DNA of 64,000 nt, from the NCBI GenBank assembly GCA_947591475.1, contig CANQDE010000001.1:548200-612199 (forward strand), read 5' to 3'. The DNA is from an uncultured Alistipes sp. (GTDB lineage Bacteria > Bacteroidota > Bacteroidia > Bacteroidales > Rikenellaceae). Under the pieces are notes generated by a model. It was not told the origin of the DNA and made no database searches. It was given only the letters and a program-made list of their open reading frames with translations. Position numbers and translations under genes: made by a program. Positions 18,629 through 27,901 of the stretch are shown here, in pieces. Every line of letters begins with the position of its first letter. Within the stretch, counting starts at the first letter, position 1.

Positions 18629-19759
18629 GTGTCTCGAAAAATCATAACCAACGGCGGTTACTGCATCGTGTCGGATGAATGTACGCTCGACGATGCCGAA
18701 CTGAAGAAATTGGCCGATTCCATCGTGAAACAACCGAAGATCATCCAGCCCAATTTCTTCATCGACATGCGCTATGACTATAAATTCATCCAACTGCAAG
18801 CACTACTGAAAATCACGGAGCTGCTGCAACCGATCATTCGCGGGAATCTGGAAAAACGAATCACGGACATCCCGGGAACCGACCAGGTCGTCGTCCATCG
18901 AACCACCTCCGAGGTCGAAATCATGCTGCCTCTGTCCTGTTTCGGCATACGGAAACAGTATTATCGAATACTCAAAGATGCCCTGTTGACCATTCCGACC
19001 ATCGCGGTCGAATATCCGAAATGGTCGTACGAAATCAAGGCGACGTTACGGGGGATCGGAGCGTTGTGCACCTATGTCGCCATCCGCAAAGACGAAAAGG
19101 ATAAACGCCGCGACCTGGTACACTTCTTTTTCCCGATCGAAGTCGTTGCCTGTATGGTAAGCCCCCGATTCGGATTCACCAAACTGCTGACCCAATCGCT
19201 CGAACGGTTCGACAGTGTTTATACGACCAAAATCTACATGCACATCTGTCGATTCGCAGACAAAGGGAAATGGATCATCAGTTATCAGAACCTGCGGAAG
19301 TTGCTGTGCGTAGGGAAGAAATTCGGCCGATATTACGATTTCCGCAACCGCATCCTGAAAGAGGTCGAAACCGAGTTGCAGCTGAACTCCAATCACTGGT
19401 TTTCGCTGGCTGAGTGTTTCCGAAATGGCAACAACAATCCCTATCTGCTGATTTTCAACATCTATTCGGCCGAGAACGAACGGCGCAACCTGAACCACTA
19501 CAAAAAGACGAGAGACAAAATGCTCGAGACGATGCTCGGAACGCTGAAAATCAACAAGGCCACGGCCAATTCGCTCATCCGGAAAGTAAATATCCGCAAC
19601 TATGCCTACATCTGGAAACATCACAACCGACTATTGGCATACATGGCCGAGAACTCGGAAGACATCATACGCAACCAAGCCTATTATATCCGCACGATGG
19701 AGCAGATCATCGACAAAGAAAAGTATTCGCAATTAGTCGTAGAACAACAACTTTTTTAA
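18629..19759 (+). CDS. RepB-like replication initiator (Rep_3 type)
   Basis: The 376-residue protein starts at GTG 18629 (SRKIITNGGYCIV). It has the layout of Bacteroidetes RepB/Rep_3 initiators: an N-terminal winged helix (FIQLQALLKITELLQP...) and a second winged helix around IYMHICRFADKGKWIISYQNLRKLLC and FRNRILKEVETEL. Initiators of this kind bind iterons and start theta replication. Its presence, followed by parA, suggests that the excised circle can replicate like a plasmid. No clear iteron array was seen next to it. Confidence 0.75.
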   Translation: MSRKIITNGGYCIVSDECTLDDAELKKLADSIVKQPKIIQPNFFIDMRYDYKFIQLQALLKITELLQPIIRGNLEKRITDIPGTDQVVVHRTTSEVEIMLPLSCFGIRKQYYRILKDALLTIPTIAVEYPKWSYEIKATLRGIGALCTYVAIRKDEKDKRRDLVHFFFPIEVVACMVSPRFGFTKLLTQSLERFDSVYTTKIYMHICRFADKGKWIISYQNLRKLLCVGKKFGRYYDFRNRILKEVETELQLNSNHWFSLAECFRNGNNNPYLLIFNIYSAENERRNLNHYKKTRDKMLETMLGTLKINKATANSLIRKVNIRNYAYIWKHHNRLLAYMAENSEDIIRNQAYYIRTMEQIIDKEKYSQLVVEQQLF

Positions 19760-19775
19760 CACAAATTATCTTACT

Positions 19776-20531
19776 ATGCAAACCATTACGATTACCAATC
19801 TGAAAGGCGGTGTCGGCAAGACCACGACCGCCATCAACCTCGCCAGCCGACTGGCGACCGCCGGCAAGAAAGTGCTTTTGCTGGATACGGATCACCAAAG
19901 CAACCTGTCCCGCTTTTTCGACATCTCGGCAAAGGAGGACATCTACGAACTGTTCCTCGGGAAAGGCAAACTGAAACCGCAGCGGATTGCCGAGAACCTC
20001 GACATCGTGCCTTCCGACATGCAGACGGCAACCATCAACTTCATGCTGATCGGCCTGTTCGACTGGCACTCGCGCCTCAAAAAACGAATGCAGGAAAACG
20101 GCTTCTGCAAAGCCTACGATTTCTGCGTCATCGATTGCCCGCCGGCACTCGACATGATCGTTACCAATGCCCTGATGGCGGCCGATTACGTCCTCATTCC
20201 GCTAACTACGGGACAATTCGCCTACGACGGTTTGAAAAACATTCTGGATCGCATCGATGAAGTCAAAGCCGATGCGAACCCGAATATCGAAATTTTGGGC
20301 ATTCTGTTGACGATGGTATCGGAACGCACCCGAGCCTGCCGCGCCATCATCGAGAACCTCGAACGGCACGGGCTCAACGTCCGCACCTGCAACACCCGTA
20401 TTCGGCAATGCGAAGCGTTCAAACAAGCGGAGCTCAGCCGCCAATCGATTTTCGATTACGATGCGAAATCGAACGGAGCCATCGACATGGAGGCGCTTTT
20501 TCAGGAGATTTTACCGATCATCGACAAATAA
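19776..20531 (+). CDS. parA: ParA-family partition ATPase
   Basis: The 251-residue protein has the deviant Walker A motif KGGVGKTTT at the N-terminus (residues 10-18), Walker A' DTDHQSNLS and Walker B FCVIDCPPALD. ParA proteins position plasmids on the nucleoid; Bacteroides ICEs often carry one near tra genes (TraA). It follows the Rep gene by 16 bp and precedes a small likely DNA-binding protein by 6 bp, the usual parA-parB layout. Confidence 0.92.
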   Translation: MQTITITNLKGGVGKTTTAINLASRLATAGKKVLLLDTDHQSNLSRFFDISAKEDIYELFLGKGKLKPQRIAENLDIVPSDMQTATINFMLIGLFDWHSRLKKRMQENGFCKAYDFCVIDCPPALDMIVTNALMAADYVLIPLTTGQFAYDGLKNILDRIDEVKADANPNIEILGILLTMVSERTRACRAIIENLERHGLNVRTCNTRIRQCEAFKQAELSRQSIFDYDAKSNGAIDMEALFQEILPIIDK

Positions 20532-20537
20532 ACAGCC

Positions 20538-20777
20538 ATGGATAAAACAGATAGTATTTTCCGATCGCTCGATCGGATCGCGACCAAAGGAGTAACCGTA
20601 AGCAAAAAGAAAAAGATGACGGAACCGAAACCGTACATAAAAAAGCTATCCATAGATATAGACAAAGCGCATTTGAAGATTATCGAAAAACGACTTAAAA
20701 TAGGCGGTTTGTACTGTACGCAACGTGCAGTCATTTGGGAAGCACTCGATATGCTTGCCGAAAAATACAATATCTGA
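20538..20777 (+). CDS. small probable ParB-like or ribbon-helix-helix protein
   Basis: The 79-residue lysine-rich protein has a flexible N-terminus and a C-terminal segment (KKLSIDIDKAHLKIIEKRL then TQRAVIWEALDMLAEK) that reads as strand-helix-helix, as in RHH partition partners. It is directly downstream of parA. Function is inferred from position and shape. Confidence 0.6.
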   Translation: MDKTDSIFRSLDRIATKGVTVSKKKKMTEPKPYIKKLSIDIDKAHLKIIEKRLKIGGLYCTQRAVIWEALDMLAEKYNI

Positions 20778-20793
20778 AAAAGCAAGATGATGG

Positions 20794-21132
20794 ATGCGAA
20801 ACAGAGGCTGGCCACAGCGTAAAATAAAGACAAACCTATATCCGTTCTTTGAAATATCGGAATTACTGCTATTAAAAATAATTGCCAACAATAAAGCGAT
20901 GTATGATATGCAAATGCCGGTAAAGCCCGAAAATTACACATTCCTCGATCATGTTTCATTTGTCGATGGACACAAACTCTCGACCTTACGAAAAATCGAG
21001 CTTATTAATGAATTGAGCACCGGAGCAACTCAAATGAAAGGACGAATGAGAAATGAAGATATGACGATGTTACTCGATGCAGCCTTGAATTCTCCCCTAT
21101 TTTCTGAAAAAGAAAAAGACTATTTTCGATAA
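20794..21132 (+). CDS. hypothetical protein
   Basis: A frame of up to 112 residues ending LLDAALNSPLFSEKEKDYF. The start is uncertain: an internal Met at about 20899 would give 77 residues (MYDMQMPVKPEN...). The C-terminal helices look like a real protein. It is the last gene before a strong terminator. Confidence 0.5.
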   Translation: MRNRGWPQRKIKTNLYPFFEISELLLLKIIANNKAMYDMQMPVKPENYTFLDHVSFVDGHKLSTLRKIELINELSTGATQMKGRMRNEDMTMLLDAALNSPLFSEKEKDYFR

Positions 21133-21156
21133 AGAGACATCTATCCATAACGATAC

Positions 21157-21194
21157 AAAAGCGGTAATTCCGATATTTCGGAGTTACCGCTTTT
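21157..21194 (+). terminator. rho-independent terminator of the rep/par operon
   Basis: Long stem AAAAGCGGTAA...TTACCGCTTTT with a second inner stem TCCGA/TCGGA, then T-rich sequence. It separates the replication block from the peptidase gene. Confidence 0.8.
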
Positions 21195-21206
21195 ATTTCG
21201 AGAACA

Positions 21207-21836
21207 ATGAAAAAGCTGTTTCTTTATCCGACCAAACTATGCACCTTGTGCACCGTACTTTTCTGTCTCTGCTCCTCGACGATGCCAAGAACCGATCCGT
21301 CCGACCGGCTGCTGACGCTGGCGACGTCCTATCGCCAAGTCGAAAAGACGATCGCCCTGCTGAAACCATCAGTCTCGGTCATTACCTGCATCCCCTGCAT
21401 ATCTCCGCTCTATCCGGAAGACCTGCGCCGAATATCGGTCAGTTCCTATTACGGCCAACGATTGCATCCGCTCCTGCATGAATACAAACACCACTCGGGC
21501 ATCGATCTGCCGGGTAACATGGGAGAACCGGTACACGCAACCGCCGATGGAACGATTATCGAAACCGGAGAAACACCGACAATAGGCAAGTTCGTAAGAA
21601 TCCGTCATGCCTATGGATTCACGACGCTATACGGACACCTGAATGAAATCCATGCATCGCAAGGCGACACTGTCCGTATCGGTCGAACGATCGGCAGGGT
21701 CGGTAGTACCGGTCGCAGCACCGGCCCGCATCTGCACTATGCCGTCGCAAAAAACGGCAAAGAACAAAATCCATTACCTTACTGCTACCTCTATCTGAAC
21801 TGGCAGAAAATGTTGAATCGTGAAGGGAAGAAGTGA
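21207..21836 (+). CDS. M23-family metallopeptidase
   Basis: The 209-residue protein has a signal-like N-terminus and a LytM/M23 domain: YYGQRLHPLLHEYKHHSGIDLPGNMGEPVHATADGTI carries the HxxxD zinc ligands, and GRSTGPHLHYAV the HxH motif. Such enzymes cut peptidoglycan cross-bridges; in ICEs they may open the wall for a secretion or pilus machine. The last codons (MLNREGKK) contain one copy of the 20-base motif. It lies upstream of the shared regulatory sequence, so it is probably transcribed apart from the fimbrial genes. Confidence 0.88.
   Translation: MKKLFLYPTKLCTLCTVLFCLCSSTMPRTDPSDRLLTLATSYRQVEKTIALLKPSVSVITCIPCISPLYPEDLRRISVSSYYGQRLHPLLHEYKHHSGIDLPGNMGEPVHATADGTIIETGETPTIGKFVRIRHAYGFTTLYGHLNEIHASQGDTVRIGRTIGRVGSTGRSTGPHLHYAVAKNGKEQNPLPYCYLYLNWQKMLNREGKK
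21813..21832 (+). repeat. 20-base motif, copy 1
   Basis: TTGAATCGTGAAGGGAAGAA, in frame at the very end of the M23 gene and 10 bases before the 213-bp regulatory repeat. Confidence 0.75.
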
Positions 21837-21841
21837 TGTCG

Positions 21842-22054
21842 CTTTTTCCGAATTCGGGCATTTTTCGGGTAGAAAAGAGAGCTTGCGAAAAATTTTTTTC
21901 TGCGTCGAAAATGCACGATCCGTTTTTATAAATTCCGGTATAACCTTTCGAGTTTCAAACCGTTGAAAATGTGAATATTATTATATTATTTTATATTATT
22001 ATAATATTGAAAATTCGCGGTATTGCAACGTTAATTTCTTTGTTTATATTCGCC
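21842..22054 (+). promoter_or_regulatory. 213-bp regulatory repeat upstream of the fimbrial operon
   Basis: Almost identical to the reverse complement of 52800-53013, which lies before the mob/tra operon. It contains an AT-rich block of ATTATATTATT repeats (21976-22010), and near its end TATTG (22021-22025), 20 bases, and TATATTCG (22046-22053), a plausible promoter 18 bases before the ATG at 22072. The conservation of the entire stretch in the opposite orientation points to a common regulator. Confidence 0.8.
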
Positions 22055-22071
22055 GCAAAAACTCACCGGTT

Positions 22072-22614
22072 ATGAAACGTTTTTTATTGATTTTCGCATT
22101 TCTCGCCGCGTCGTCTGCGGCGCATGCACAATTCTCCTCGGTATCGACCAACCTCGCAGGATGGGCCGTCGGCAACCTGAATGTCGCCCTGGATTTCAGC
22201 ATCGACAAACGCAACACGATCGACGTTCCGCTCTCGGGCAATCCGTTCGCGTTCGGCAACACCCGCTGGCAACACCTCGCCTTACAACCCGGCTGGCGGC
22301 ACTGGCTGGTCGAACGCTATGTCGGCAATTTCGTCTCTCCCTATCTGATCTACGCCAACTACGAGTTCGGACGCCACCGAAGCTATTATAAAGGAAACGC
22401 CTACGGCATCGGCTGCTCGTGGGGATACTCGAAGCTGCTGACGACCCGTTGGAATTTTTTAGTCGAATTGGGCGTCGGTATTCTCTATACGCCCTACGAT
22501 GAAAAACTCTTTTCGAAATACATCGGCGAGTTCGACGACGAATATACCTACCATCACCGGCGCGTGCTGCTCCTGCCGACGAAAATCAACATTTCATTTT
22601 CCTATCTCTTCTGA
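22072..22614 (+). CDS. DUF3575 outer-membrane-like protein
   Basis: The 180-residue protein has a signal peptide (LIFAFLAASSAAHAQ) and alternating aromatic strands (NLNVALDFSIDKRNTIDVPLS, PGWRHWLVERYVGNFVSPYLIYANYEFG, LLLPTKINISFSYLF), typical of DUF3575 small beta-barrels. DUF3575 genes are regular members of Bacteroidetes type V pilus loci. It is first in the operon behind the 213-bp repeat, and its stop is adjacent to the next ATG. Confidence 0.82.
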   Translation: MKRFLLIFAFLAASSAAHAQFSSVSTNLAGWAVGNLNVALDFSIDKRNTIDVPLSGNPFAFGNTRWQHLALQPGWRHWLVERYVGNFVSPYLIYANYEFGRHRSYYKGNAYGIGCSWGYSKLLTTRWNFLVELGVGILYTPYDEKLFSKYIGEFDDEYTYHHRRVLLLPTKINISFSYLF

Positions 22615-24411
22615 ATGATGAAAACATATACATATAAGATCATCGGTTATGCGTTCGCGGGATTCCTGTTCGTCTCCTGCGCCATGACGCACGGATTGCA
22701 CCACCGGATGCCGACGGCCAGCATCCATCTTCCGAAAGGCGAACGCACCGAAACTCCGGAGGTCGAGGATGTGGAACGGGCCGTCGAACAACTGCAACGC
22801 ATCTCGCTCGGCCCGGGACACGACAGCGTTTATTTAGTCGAGGCAGAACGGGACACCGACGGCGAGTTGGTCATGAAGGGCGGCGACATCGGGGCCGTTT
22901 ACGTCGTTGCCAAGTCGAAAAACGTCGCCGAACGCAACGGCGAAATCTCCATCGACTTCATCGTCGCCATTCCGGCCGACCTGCAAAACCGCAACTGGGG
23001 ATTGCAGCTCACCCCCATGATCGAGAACAACGACCGTATCGAGGCTCTGCAACCGCTCTCGATTCGGGGTGAGCTCTTTTCCGAAGTCCAGAAACGCCAA
23101 TACTGGCAGATGAACCGCTACCTGAACCGGCTGCTCGAAGATACCACCGAACTCTCATCGGCGACCGCACTGGCGGCCAAATACTACCGTGCCTACAACA
23201 ATTACATGGCAGCCGAAGAGCCGCACAAAGCCGAGCGGCTCGCCCATACCTACCGGCAAACCGTCGCCTTCCCCTATCTGTCCGATCCGCGGCTCGATTC
23301 CGTCATCATCCGCAAAGGCGAAATCCACTACCACTACACGCAAAAGTACCGTCCGACCAAGAATACCCGCCGGCTGAAGCTCTTTTTCCGCGGGCAGGTA
23401 TCGGCCATCGACCGCAGCGTCTATGACTTCCAGAATACCGACACGCTGACCTATTCCGTTACCTCGATGCTTTCGCTCATCGACCCCGAACCGCGCTATC
23501 TGATTCAGGTCATCGACAAATACGTCGAAGTGCACGACCGCAACTACCTCACCTTCCAAGTGGGACGTGCGGAGATCATCGACACGTTGGGCGATAATCG
23601 GGCTCAGTTGGAAAAAATCGAGCGGCTGATGGACACGCTGATGAATCAATACGAATTCTTCGTCGATTCGATCACCATCATCGCCTCCTCCTCGCCGGAG
23701 GGCCCGCGCACGATGAACGACCGCATCGCATCCGCCCGTGCCGATGCGATCAAACGCCGCTTAATAAAAAAGTTCGGCCGCGATGTCGATACGCTGATCC
23801 GCACCCGTTCGATCGGCGAAGACTGGGCGCTGCTCAAACGCATGATCCTCCGCAACGAAGACCTGTCGCATTGGTCGGAAATTCTACAAATGATCGAGAG
23901 CAGCACCGACCTCGATGCCACGGAACCGCTCATCCGGCAGAAGTATCCGAAAGACTACGCCTATCTGCGCGAAGCGCTCTATCCGCAGCTGCGGGCCGTG
24001 GACTTCCGTTACAACCTCCGGCGGGTGGATATGGTCAAGGATACGATCCAGCTGACGGTGCTCGATACGACCTATATGCGCGGCGTTCAACAACTGCGCG
24101 ACCGCGACTATGTAGGCGCATTGCGCACCCTCTATGATTACAAAGACCGGAACTTGGCCATCGTCATGCTCTCGCTCGGCTACGACGATGCGGCACTCGA
24201 AATTCTCGAACAACTGCCGCCGGCCGAGAAGTGTGCACGGACGGACTATCTGACCGCCATCGCGCTCTCGCGGCTGAACAAACCCCGCGAAGGGCTCGCA
24301 TACTACCTCGAAGCCATCAAAGCGGAACCCGTGTTGAAGTTCCGCGGCAACCTCGATCCGGAAATCCAACTGCTGTTCAAACAGAACCACGTTCAATCCT
24401 CGGCTTTCTGA
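22615..24411 (+). CDS. large OmpA/TPR-type protein of the fimbrial operon (DUF3868-like)
   Basis: The 598-residue lipoprotein-like protein (signal ending FVSC) has an N-terminal beta-rich part resembling DUF3868, and a central OmpA-like region (SITIIASSSPEGPRTMNDRIASARADAIKRRL, about 345-380) that may bind peptidoglycan. A C-terminal TPR-like part follows (VGALRTLYDYKDRNLAIVMLSLGYDDAALEILEQLPP...). DUF3868/OmpA proteins accompany DUF3575 in Bacteroidetes fimbrial loci, presumably as assembly or anchoring factors. It is unbroken and directly abuts its neighbours. Confidence 0.75.
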   Translation: MMKTYTYKIIGYAFAGFLFVSCAMTHGLHHRMPTASIHLPKGERTETPEVEDVERAVEQLQRISLGPGHDSVYLVEAERDTDGELVMKGGDIGAVYVVAKSKNVAERNGEISIDFIVAIPADLQNRNWGLQLTPMIENNDRIEALQPLSIRGELFSEVQKRQYWQMNRYLNRLLEDTTELSSATALAAKYYRAYNNYMAAEEPHKAERLAHTYRQTVAFPYLSDPRLDSVIIRKGEIHYHYTQKYRPTKNTRRLKLFFRGQVSAIDRSVYDFQNTDTLTYSVTSMLSLIDPEPRYLIQVIDKYVEVHDRNYLTFQVGRAEIIDTLGDNRAQLEKIERLMDTLMNQYEFFVDSITIIASSSPEGPRTMNDRIASARADAIKRRLIKKFGRDVDTLIRTRSIGEDWALLKRMILRNEDLSHWSEILQMIESSTDLDATEPLIRQKYPKDYAYLREALYPQLRAVDFRYNLRRVDMVKDTIQLTVLDTTYMRGVQQLRDRDYVGALRTLYDYKDRNLAIVMLSLGYDDAALEILEQLPPAEKCARTDYLTAIALSRLNKPREGLAYYLEAIKAEPVLKFRGNLDPEIQLLFKQNHVQSSAF

Positions 24412-24412
24412 T

Positions 24413-25810
24413 ATGAGACCTCCTATTTTCGATACGGTCGTCCTGTTGCTGGCGGCCTTGCTTTTCGGATGCAGCACGACGGACGATCCGCAATCCGCAC
24501 CGGTACCGACCTCGGAGCATCGGATCGAGCTGACCGCCTCCGTCGATGAACCGGTCTGCCAGACGGGCGAACCTTGTTCCGTGCGGCTCGCCATCGAAGA
24601 ACGAAACGCCTTGCGCGACAGCTGCCTGCTGCGAGTGCGCACGCTGCAAGGCAACGCATCCGTTCGGCTCGATGACACCCCGATCCAGCCCGATGCGGAA
24701 ATCGCGATTCCGTATGCCGTCGTCAACAAGGCCGCATCGACGTGCGTCGCAAAGCTGACGATCGTACCGGAAGCGGCGGCAACCGTCGAACAGACCATCC
24801 GGATCGCGTTCGCCGTATCCTCGCTCGACCGTTCGATTGCAACGGCCGATACCGTCGAACTGCGCAGCGTCAATCCGGCGCCGATCGAAATACAAGCGCA
24901 ATACGACCGCAAACCGCTGCTTACGACCGAGACGATGGGCATCGAACTCTCTCTGTCGAAGGCGAACTTCACCGGCAGCTATACCGTCGTATTCACCCAT
25001 GCCGCAGGTCAGGGATTCTGCGACGGAGACTACGCGATCGCCGAAGGCGACGCATTCGCCGTGAGCGCCGAACAAGCCTCTTTCCGGCTCGCTTATCATC
25101 CGACCGCTTCGGGCGAACACCGGCTGCTGTTCACCGTCTCGGACGGACGGTACGAACAAGTCGTCGAAATCGGCTGCAAAGCCTACCGACCGGAAAGCAT
25201 GAAGCTGCCGGCCGATGGCGTCTATATCCATACCCGCAACTACGAAGGGACGGCGTTCCATACGCTCGACGAGTGGGAGAGCTCGGGAGACGCAGTTTCG
25301 TCGGAAGTCGATGGCATCGCCTTCATCGACGGCGAACGGAAAGTTCTGCTGCCGCTTCATGCGCTGGATGCGCTCCCGTTCTGCGGGCCGGACGATCGTT
25401 TCGCCTCGATTCCGGAGTTCCTGACGGTATCCCATTTCGACGGAGCGGAACGCACACGCAACGTACACCGGGCCTTGCTCGACGGAGCCATCGCCTCGGC
25501 ACCCGTCGTCGAAGCCTGCTACGGCTATGAACCCGACTATCCGGGCCGCTGGTATCTGCCCGACATCCGGCTGCTGGAAGAGCTGGCTTACCGGTTCGAC
25601 ATGGAACCGATCCGCGCCTGTATGCAACGGGTCGGCGGCACGCTCTTTCTTACGAACGACTGTTCCTACCTATCGTGTTCGGTCGATCGCGACGAAGTGC
25701 TGCTGACCTACCATTATTACGAATTCATCGTCGCCGAAGGCCGATACGGAAAGCGAAACGCCCTCTACAAGGATCGTCCTTATCCGTTCTTCCCCGTCCG
25801 CGATCTATAA
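24413..25810 (+). CDS. Ig-like (TraQ/DUF3872-like) lipoprotein 1
   Basis: The 465-residue lipoprotein (AALLFGCS) has two beta-sandwich units (about 40-140 and 155-265; the second contains NFTGSYTVVFTHAAGQGFCDGDY and GEHRLLFTVSDG) and a unique C-terminal domain with WYLPDIRLLEELAYRF. The beta units resemble TraQ/DUF3872 of Bacteroides conjugative transposons, where the second unit follows the pattern pore-strand, GxGxL, then YYxxxxxGxHxxxFxVxD. It is the first of four consecutive paralogues. Confidence 0.7.
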   Translation: MRPPIFDTVVLLLAALLFGCSTTDDPQSAPVPTSEHRIELTASVDEPVCQTGEPCSVRLAIEERNALRDSCLLRVRTLQGNASVRLDDTPIQPDAEIAIPYAVVNKAASTCVAKLTIVPEAAATVEQTIRIAFAVSSLDRSIATADTVELRSVNPAPIEIQAQYDRKPLLTTETMGIELSLSKANFTGSYTVVFTHAAGQGFCDGDYAIAEGDAFAVSAEQASFRLAYHPTASGEHRLLFTVSDGRYEQVVEIGCKAYRPESMKLPADGVYIHTRNYEGTAFHTLDEWESSGDAVSSEVDGIAFIDGERKVLLPLHALDALPFCGPDDRFASIPEFLTVSHFDGAERTRNVHRALLDGAIASAPVVEACYGYEPDYPGRWYLPDIRLLEELAYRFDMEPIRACMQRVGGTLFLTNDCSYLSCSVDRDEVLLTYHYYEFIVAEGRYGKRNALYKDRPYPFFPVRDL

Positions 25811-25823
25811 AATCCGCACCGCT

Positions 25824-26528
25824 ATGAAACGAACGCTTTTCCTCTTCGCCCTGCTGGCCGCAGCCTGTTCGAACGAACCGATCGAACTCGAAGAACCGGC
25901 CCCGACGCTGACCGTTGCAGCGCTGCAAGAGAGCTACGTCGTCGATGAACCGGCCCATATCCGGGTCTCCGTATCGCAACGGGGCTACGAAGGCGATTAT
26001 CTGCTCGCGTGCGTCGTCGAAGAAGGAGCCTGTGAACTGCGCTTGAACGACCAACCGCTGTCGGCCGACGGCTCCTGGGTTCGGCTGTCGCAATCGACCG
26101 AAACGCTGACCCTCGTGCCCCGCAAAACCGGATGGCTCCGGCTGTCGCTCGAAGCGCGAACGACCGATGGCGAACAAAGCGCCCGCAGCCGGCTGAATCT
26201 CTCCATCGGCGGAAGTCCGGAACTCGAACTGACGGTCGAAGCTCCGGCCACCGCTTCGATCGAACGCCCCGTCGCGCTGACCGTCCGCGTCGCCAAGACC
26301 GGATTCGACGGACAACTGCCCGTGAAGTTCGTTCGGAAAGCCGGTGAAGGGACTTTGCAATACGGAGCCTTGGTCGTCGCCGACGGCGAAAGTTTTATTT
26401 GTCCGGTCAACACGACCCAAGAACTCTATTATACGGCGACCGCCCGAGGCGTACACCGATTCCAGTTCTCGGTCGACGATGGCTACACGACCCGCATCCT
26501 TCCGCTCGAAATCATCATCACGCAATAA
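25824..26528 (+). CDS. Ig-like (TraQ/DUF3872-like) lipoprotein 2
   Basis: The 234-residue lipoprotein (LLAAACSN) has just the two beta-sandwich units and no C-terminal extension: unit 1 ends LSLEARTTDGEQSARS, and unit 2 contains KTGFDGQLPVKFVRKAGEGTL and LYYTATARGVHRFQFSVDDG. It is the shortest paralogue and the one most like TraQ in layout. It may be a periplasmic or outer-membrane component of the pilus or the mating apparatus. Confidence 0.7.
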   Translation: MKRTLFLFALLAAACSNEPIELEEPAPTLTVAALQESYVVDEPAHIRVSVSQRGYEGDYLLACVVEEGACELRLNDQPLSADGSWVRLSQSTETLTLVPRKTGWLRLSLEARTTDGEQSARSRLNLSIGGSPELELTVEAPATASIERPVALTVRVAKTGFDGQLPVKFVRKAGEGTLQYGALVVADGESFICPVNTTQELYYTATARGVHRFQFSVDDGYTTRILPLEIIITQ

Positions 26529-26531
26529 GCC

Positions 26532-27896
26532 ATGAGACACGCAACCCGATACATTCCCTTTCTGCTGCTGGCGGCCCAGCTCTCCGGCTGCGGCACGACG
26601 GACTATTCGACACGGGAACCGGCCCCGACGCTGACCGTATCGCTCTCCGCGACGACCTGCCGGCTCGGAGCCTCCCTCACGGGCCGACTGTCGATCGCAC
26701 AACGAGGCACGGCCGAAACGGACTATTATGCTTTGGCAGCCGTCGTACGCAAAGGCGCGGTACGCATCGCCGTCGATGATCGGGAACTCCCCGCCACGGG
26801 CGAATGGGTGCGTTTGGACGGCAAGAACGCGACGATCCGCATCACCCCCGAGCAAGCAGGCGAACACGAACTGGCTTTGCAGGCAATGTCGGCAGCCGGC
26901 GAGGTCAGCGAAGCCTGTCGGCTGACGCTGCGAGCCGAAACGGAAAGCCTCCTGACGGTGCAGGCGGAATGCGAAGCCGAAGCGGTCGATCCGCCGCACG
27001 ATGCGCTAATTCCGATCCGGCTTGCAATCGCCAAAGCCGGCTATTCGGGCCCGTACAAAGTTACGGCGACCCTTGCGCAAGGCTCCGGCGCCATCTATCA
27101 CGAAGGGAATGTCATCACGGATGTCGCAGTGGAGCTCGCAGCCGAAACGACGCTCTATTTCCGTCCGGCTGCTCTCGGCGAACAACTCTTCGTATTCACC
27201 GTAACGGCCGAAGGCGTGCAGGCCGAAGCCCGAGCCTATCTGAACGTCGCTAAAAAGATCGAGGTGCATTGCGCGGTAGGCGAGGGGTTCACCGTCTCGG
27301 GCGTCGGAACCTACAACACCGAAGGTGGCGACCTGTCGCTGGCATTCGAACCGGCCGACGGCTACAATTTCGAGGTGGACGGCTGGTACGATCCGGACGG
27401 CAATCTGCTTTCAGCAGAGAAGAACTGTCCGATCCGGCTTACGCTCGACGGTATTTCGAGCGTCGAACTCCGCCTGAAAAAGCGCGAGGTACGCATCGAA
27501 ACGAGCGACTGCGAACGGATCGTAACGGAGTATTACGTGCCGAACACGACCGGCAACAAACTCGAACGCCGGCAAGCGCACGATTACCGGCTCCGATTGA
27601 CGGCCGACTACCGCCTTTCGGACGATCTGGTATTCGTCTACGACACCTACCAATACGACCTTTACCCGAACCAAACCGTCATGGAGGGCCAGCCGTCGTT
27701 CATTCGCGGCGAAGCGCATCCGCGATTCCATGCGGGAGAAGCCGCCAGCGACTGGTTCTGGCGCTGCGACAAACGATTCACCATCGAGCTGCGTCCGAGC
27801 GACAACCCGACGCTGCGGTTCGATCGCTCGGCGCACACCGCAGAATCTGAGACGACCCGCTACCTGCTTCCCGAAAACATCACCCTCAAATACTGA
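26532..27896 (+). CDS. Ig-like (TraQ/DUF3872-like) lipoprotein 3
   Basis: The 454-residue lipoprotein (LAAQLSGCGT) has the two shared beta units (REPAPTLTVSLSATTCRLG... and YSGPYKVTATLAQGSGAIY...PAALGEQLFVFTVTAEG) followed by a C-terminal part with VSGVGTYNTEGGDLSLAFEP, GYNFEVDGWYDPDGN and a final domain ending in YLLPENITLKY. The same C-terminal order occurs in the next gene, so genes 3 and 4 are a more recent duplication. Confidence 0.7.
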   Translation: MRHATRYIPFLLLAAQLSGCGTTDYSTREPAPTLTVSLSATTCRLGASLTGRLSIAQRGTAETDYYALAAVVRKGAVRIAVDDRELPATGEWVRLDGKNATIRITPEQAGEHELALQAMSAAGEVSEACRLTLRAETESLLTVQAECEAEAVDPPHDALIPIRLAIAKAGYSGPYKVTATLAQGSGAIYHEGNVITDVAVELAAETTLYFRPAALGEQLFVFTVTAEGVQAEARAYLNVAKKIEVHCAVGEGFTVSGVGTYNTEGGDLSLAFEPADGYNFEVDGWYDPDGNLLSAEKNCPIRLTLDGISSVELRLKKREVRIETSDCERIVTEYYVPNTTGNKLERRQAHDYRLRLTADYRLSDDLVFVYDTYQYDLYPNQTVMEGQPSFIRGEAHPRFHAGEAASDWFWRCDKRFTIELRPSDNPTLRFDRSAHTAESETTRYLLPENITLKY

Positions 27897-27901
27897 TCGT
27901 C

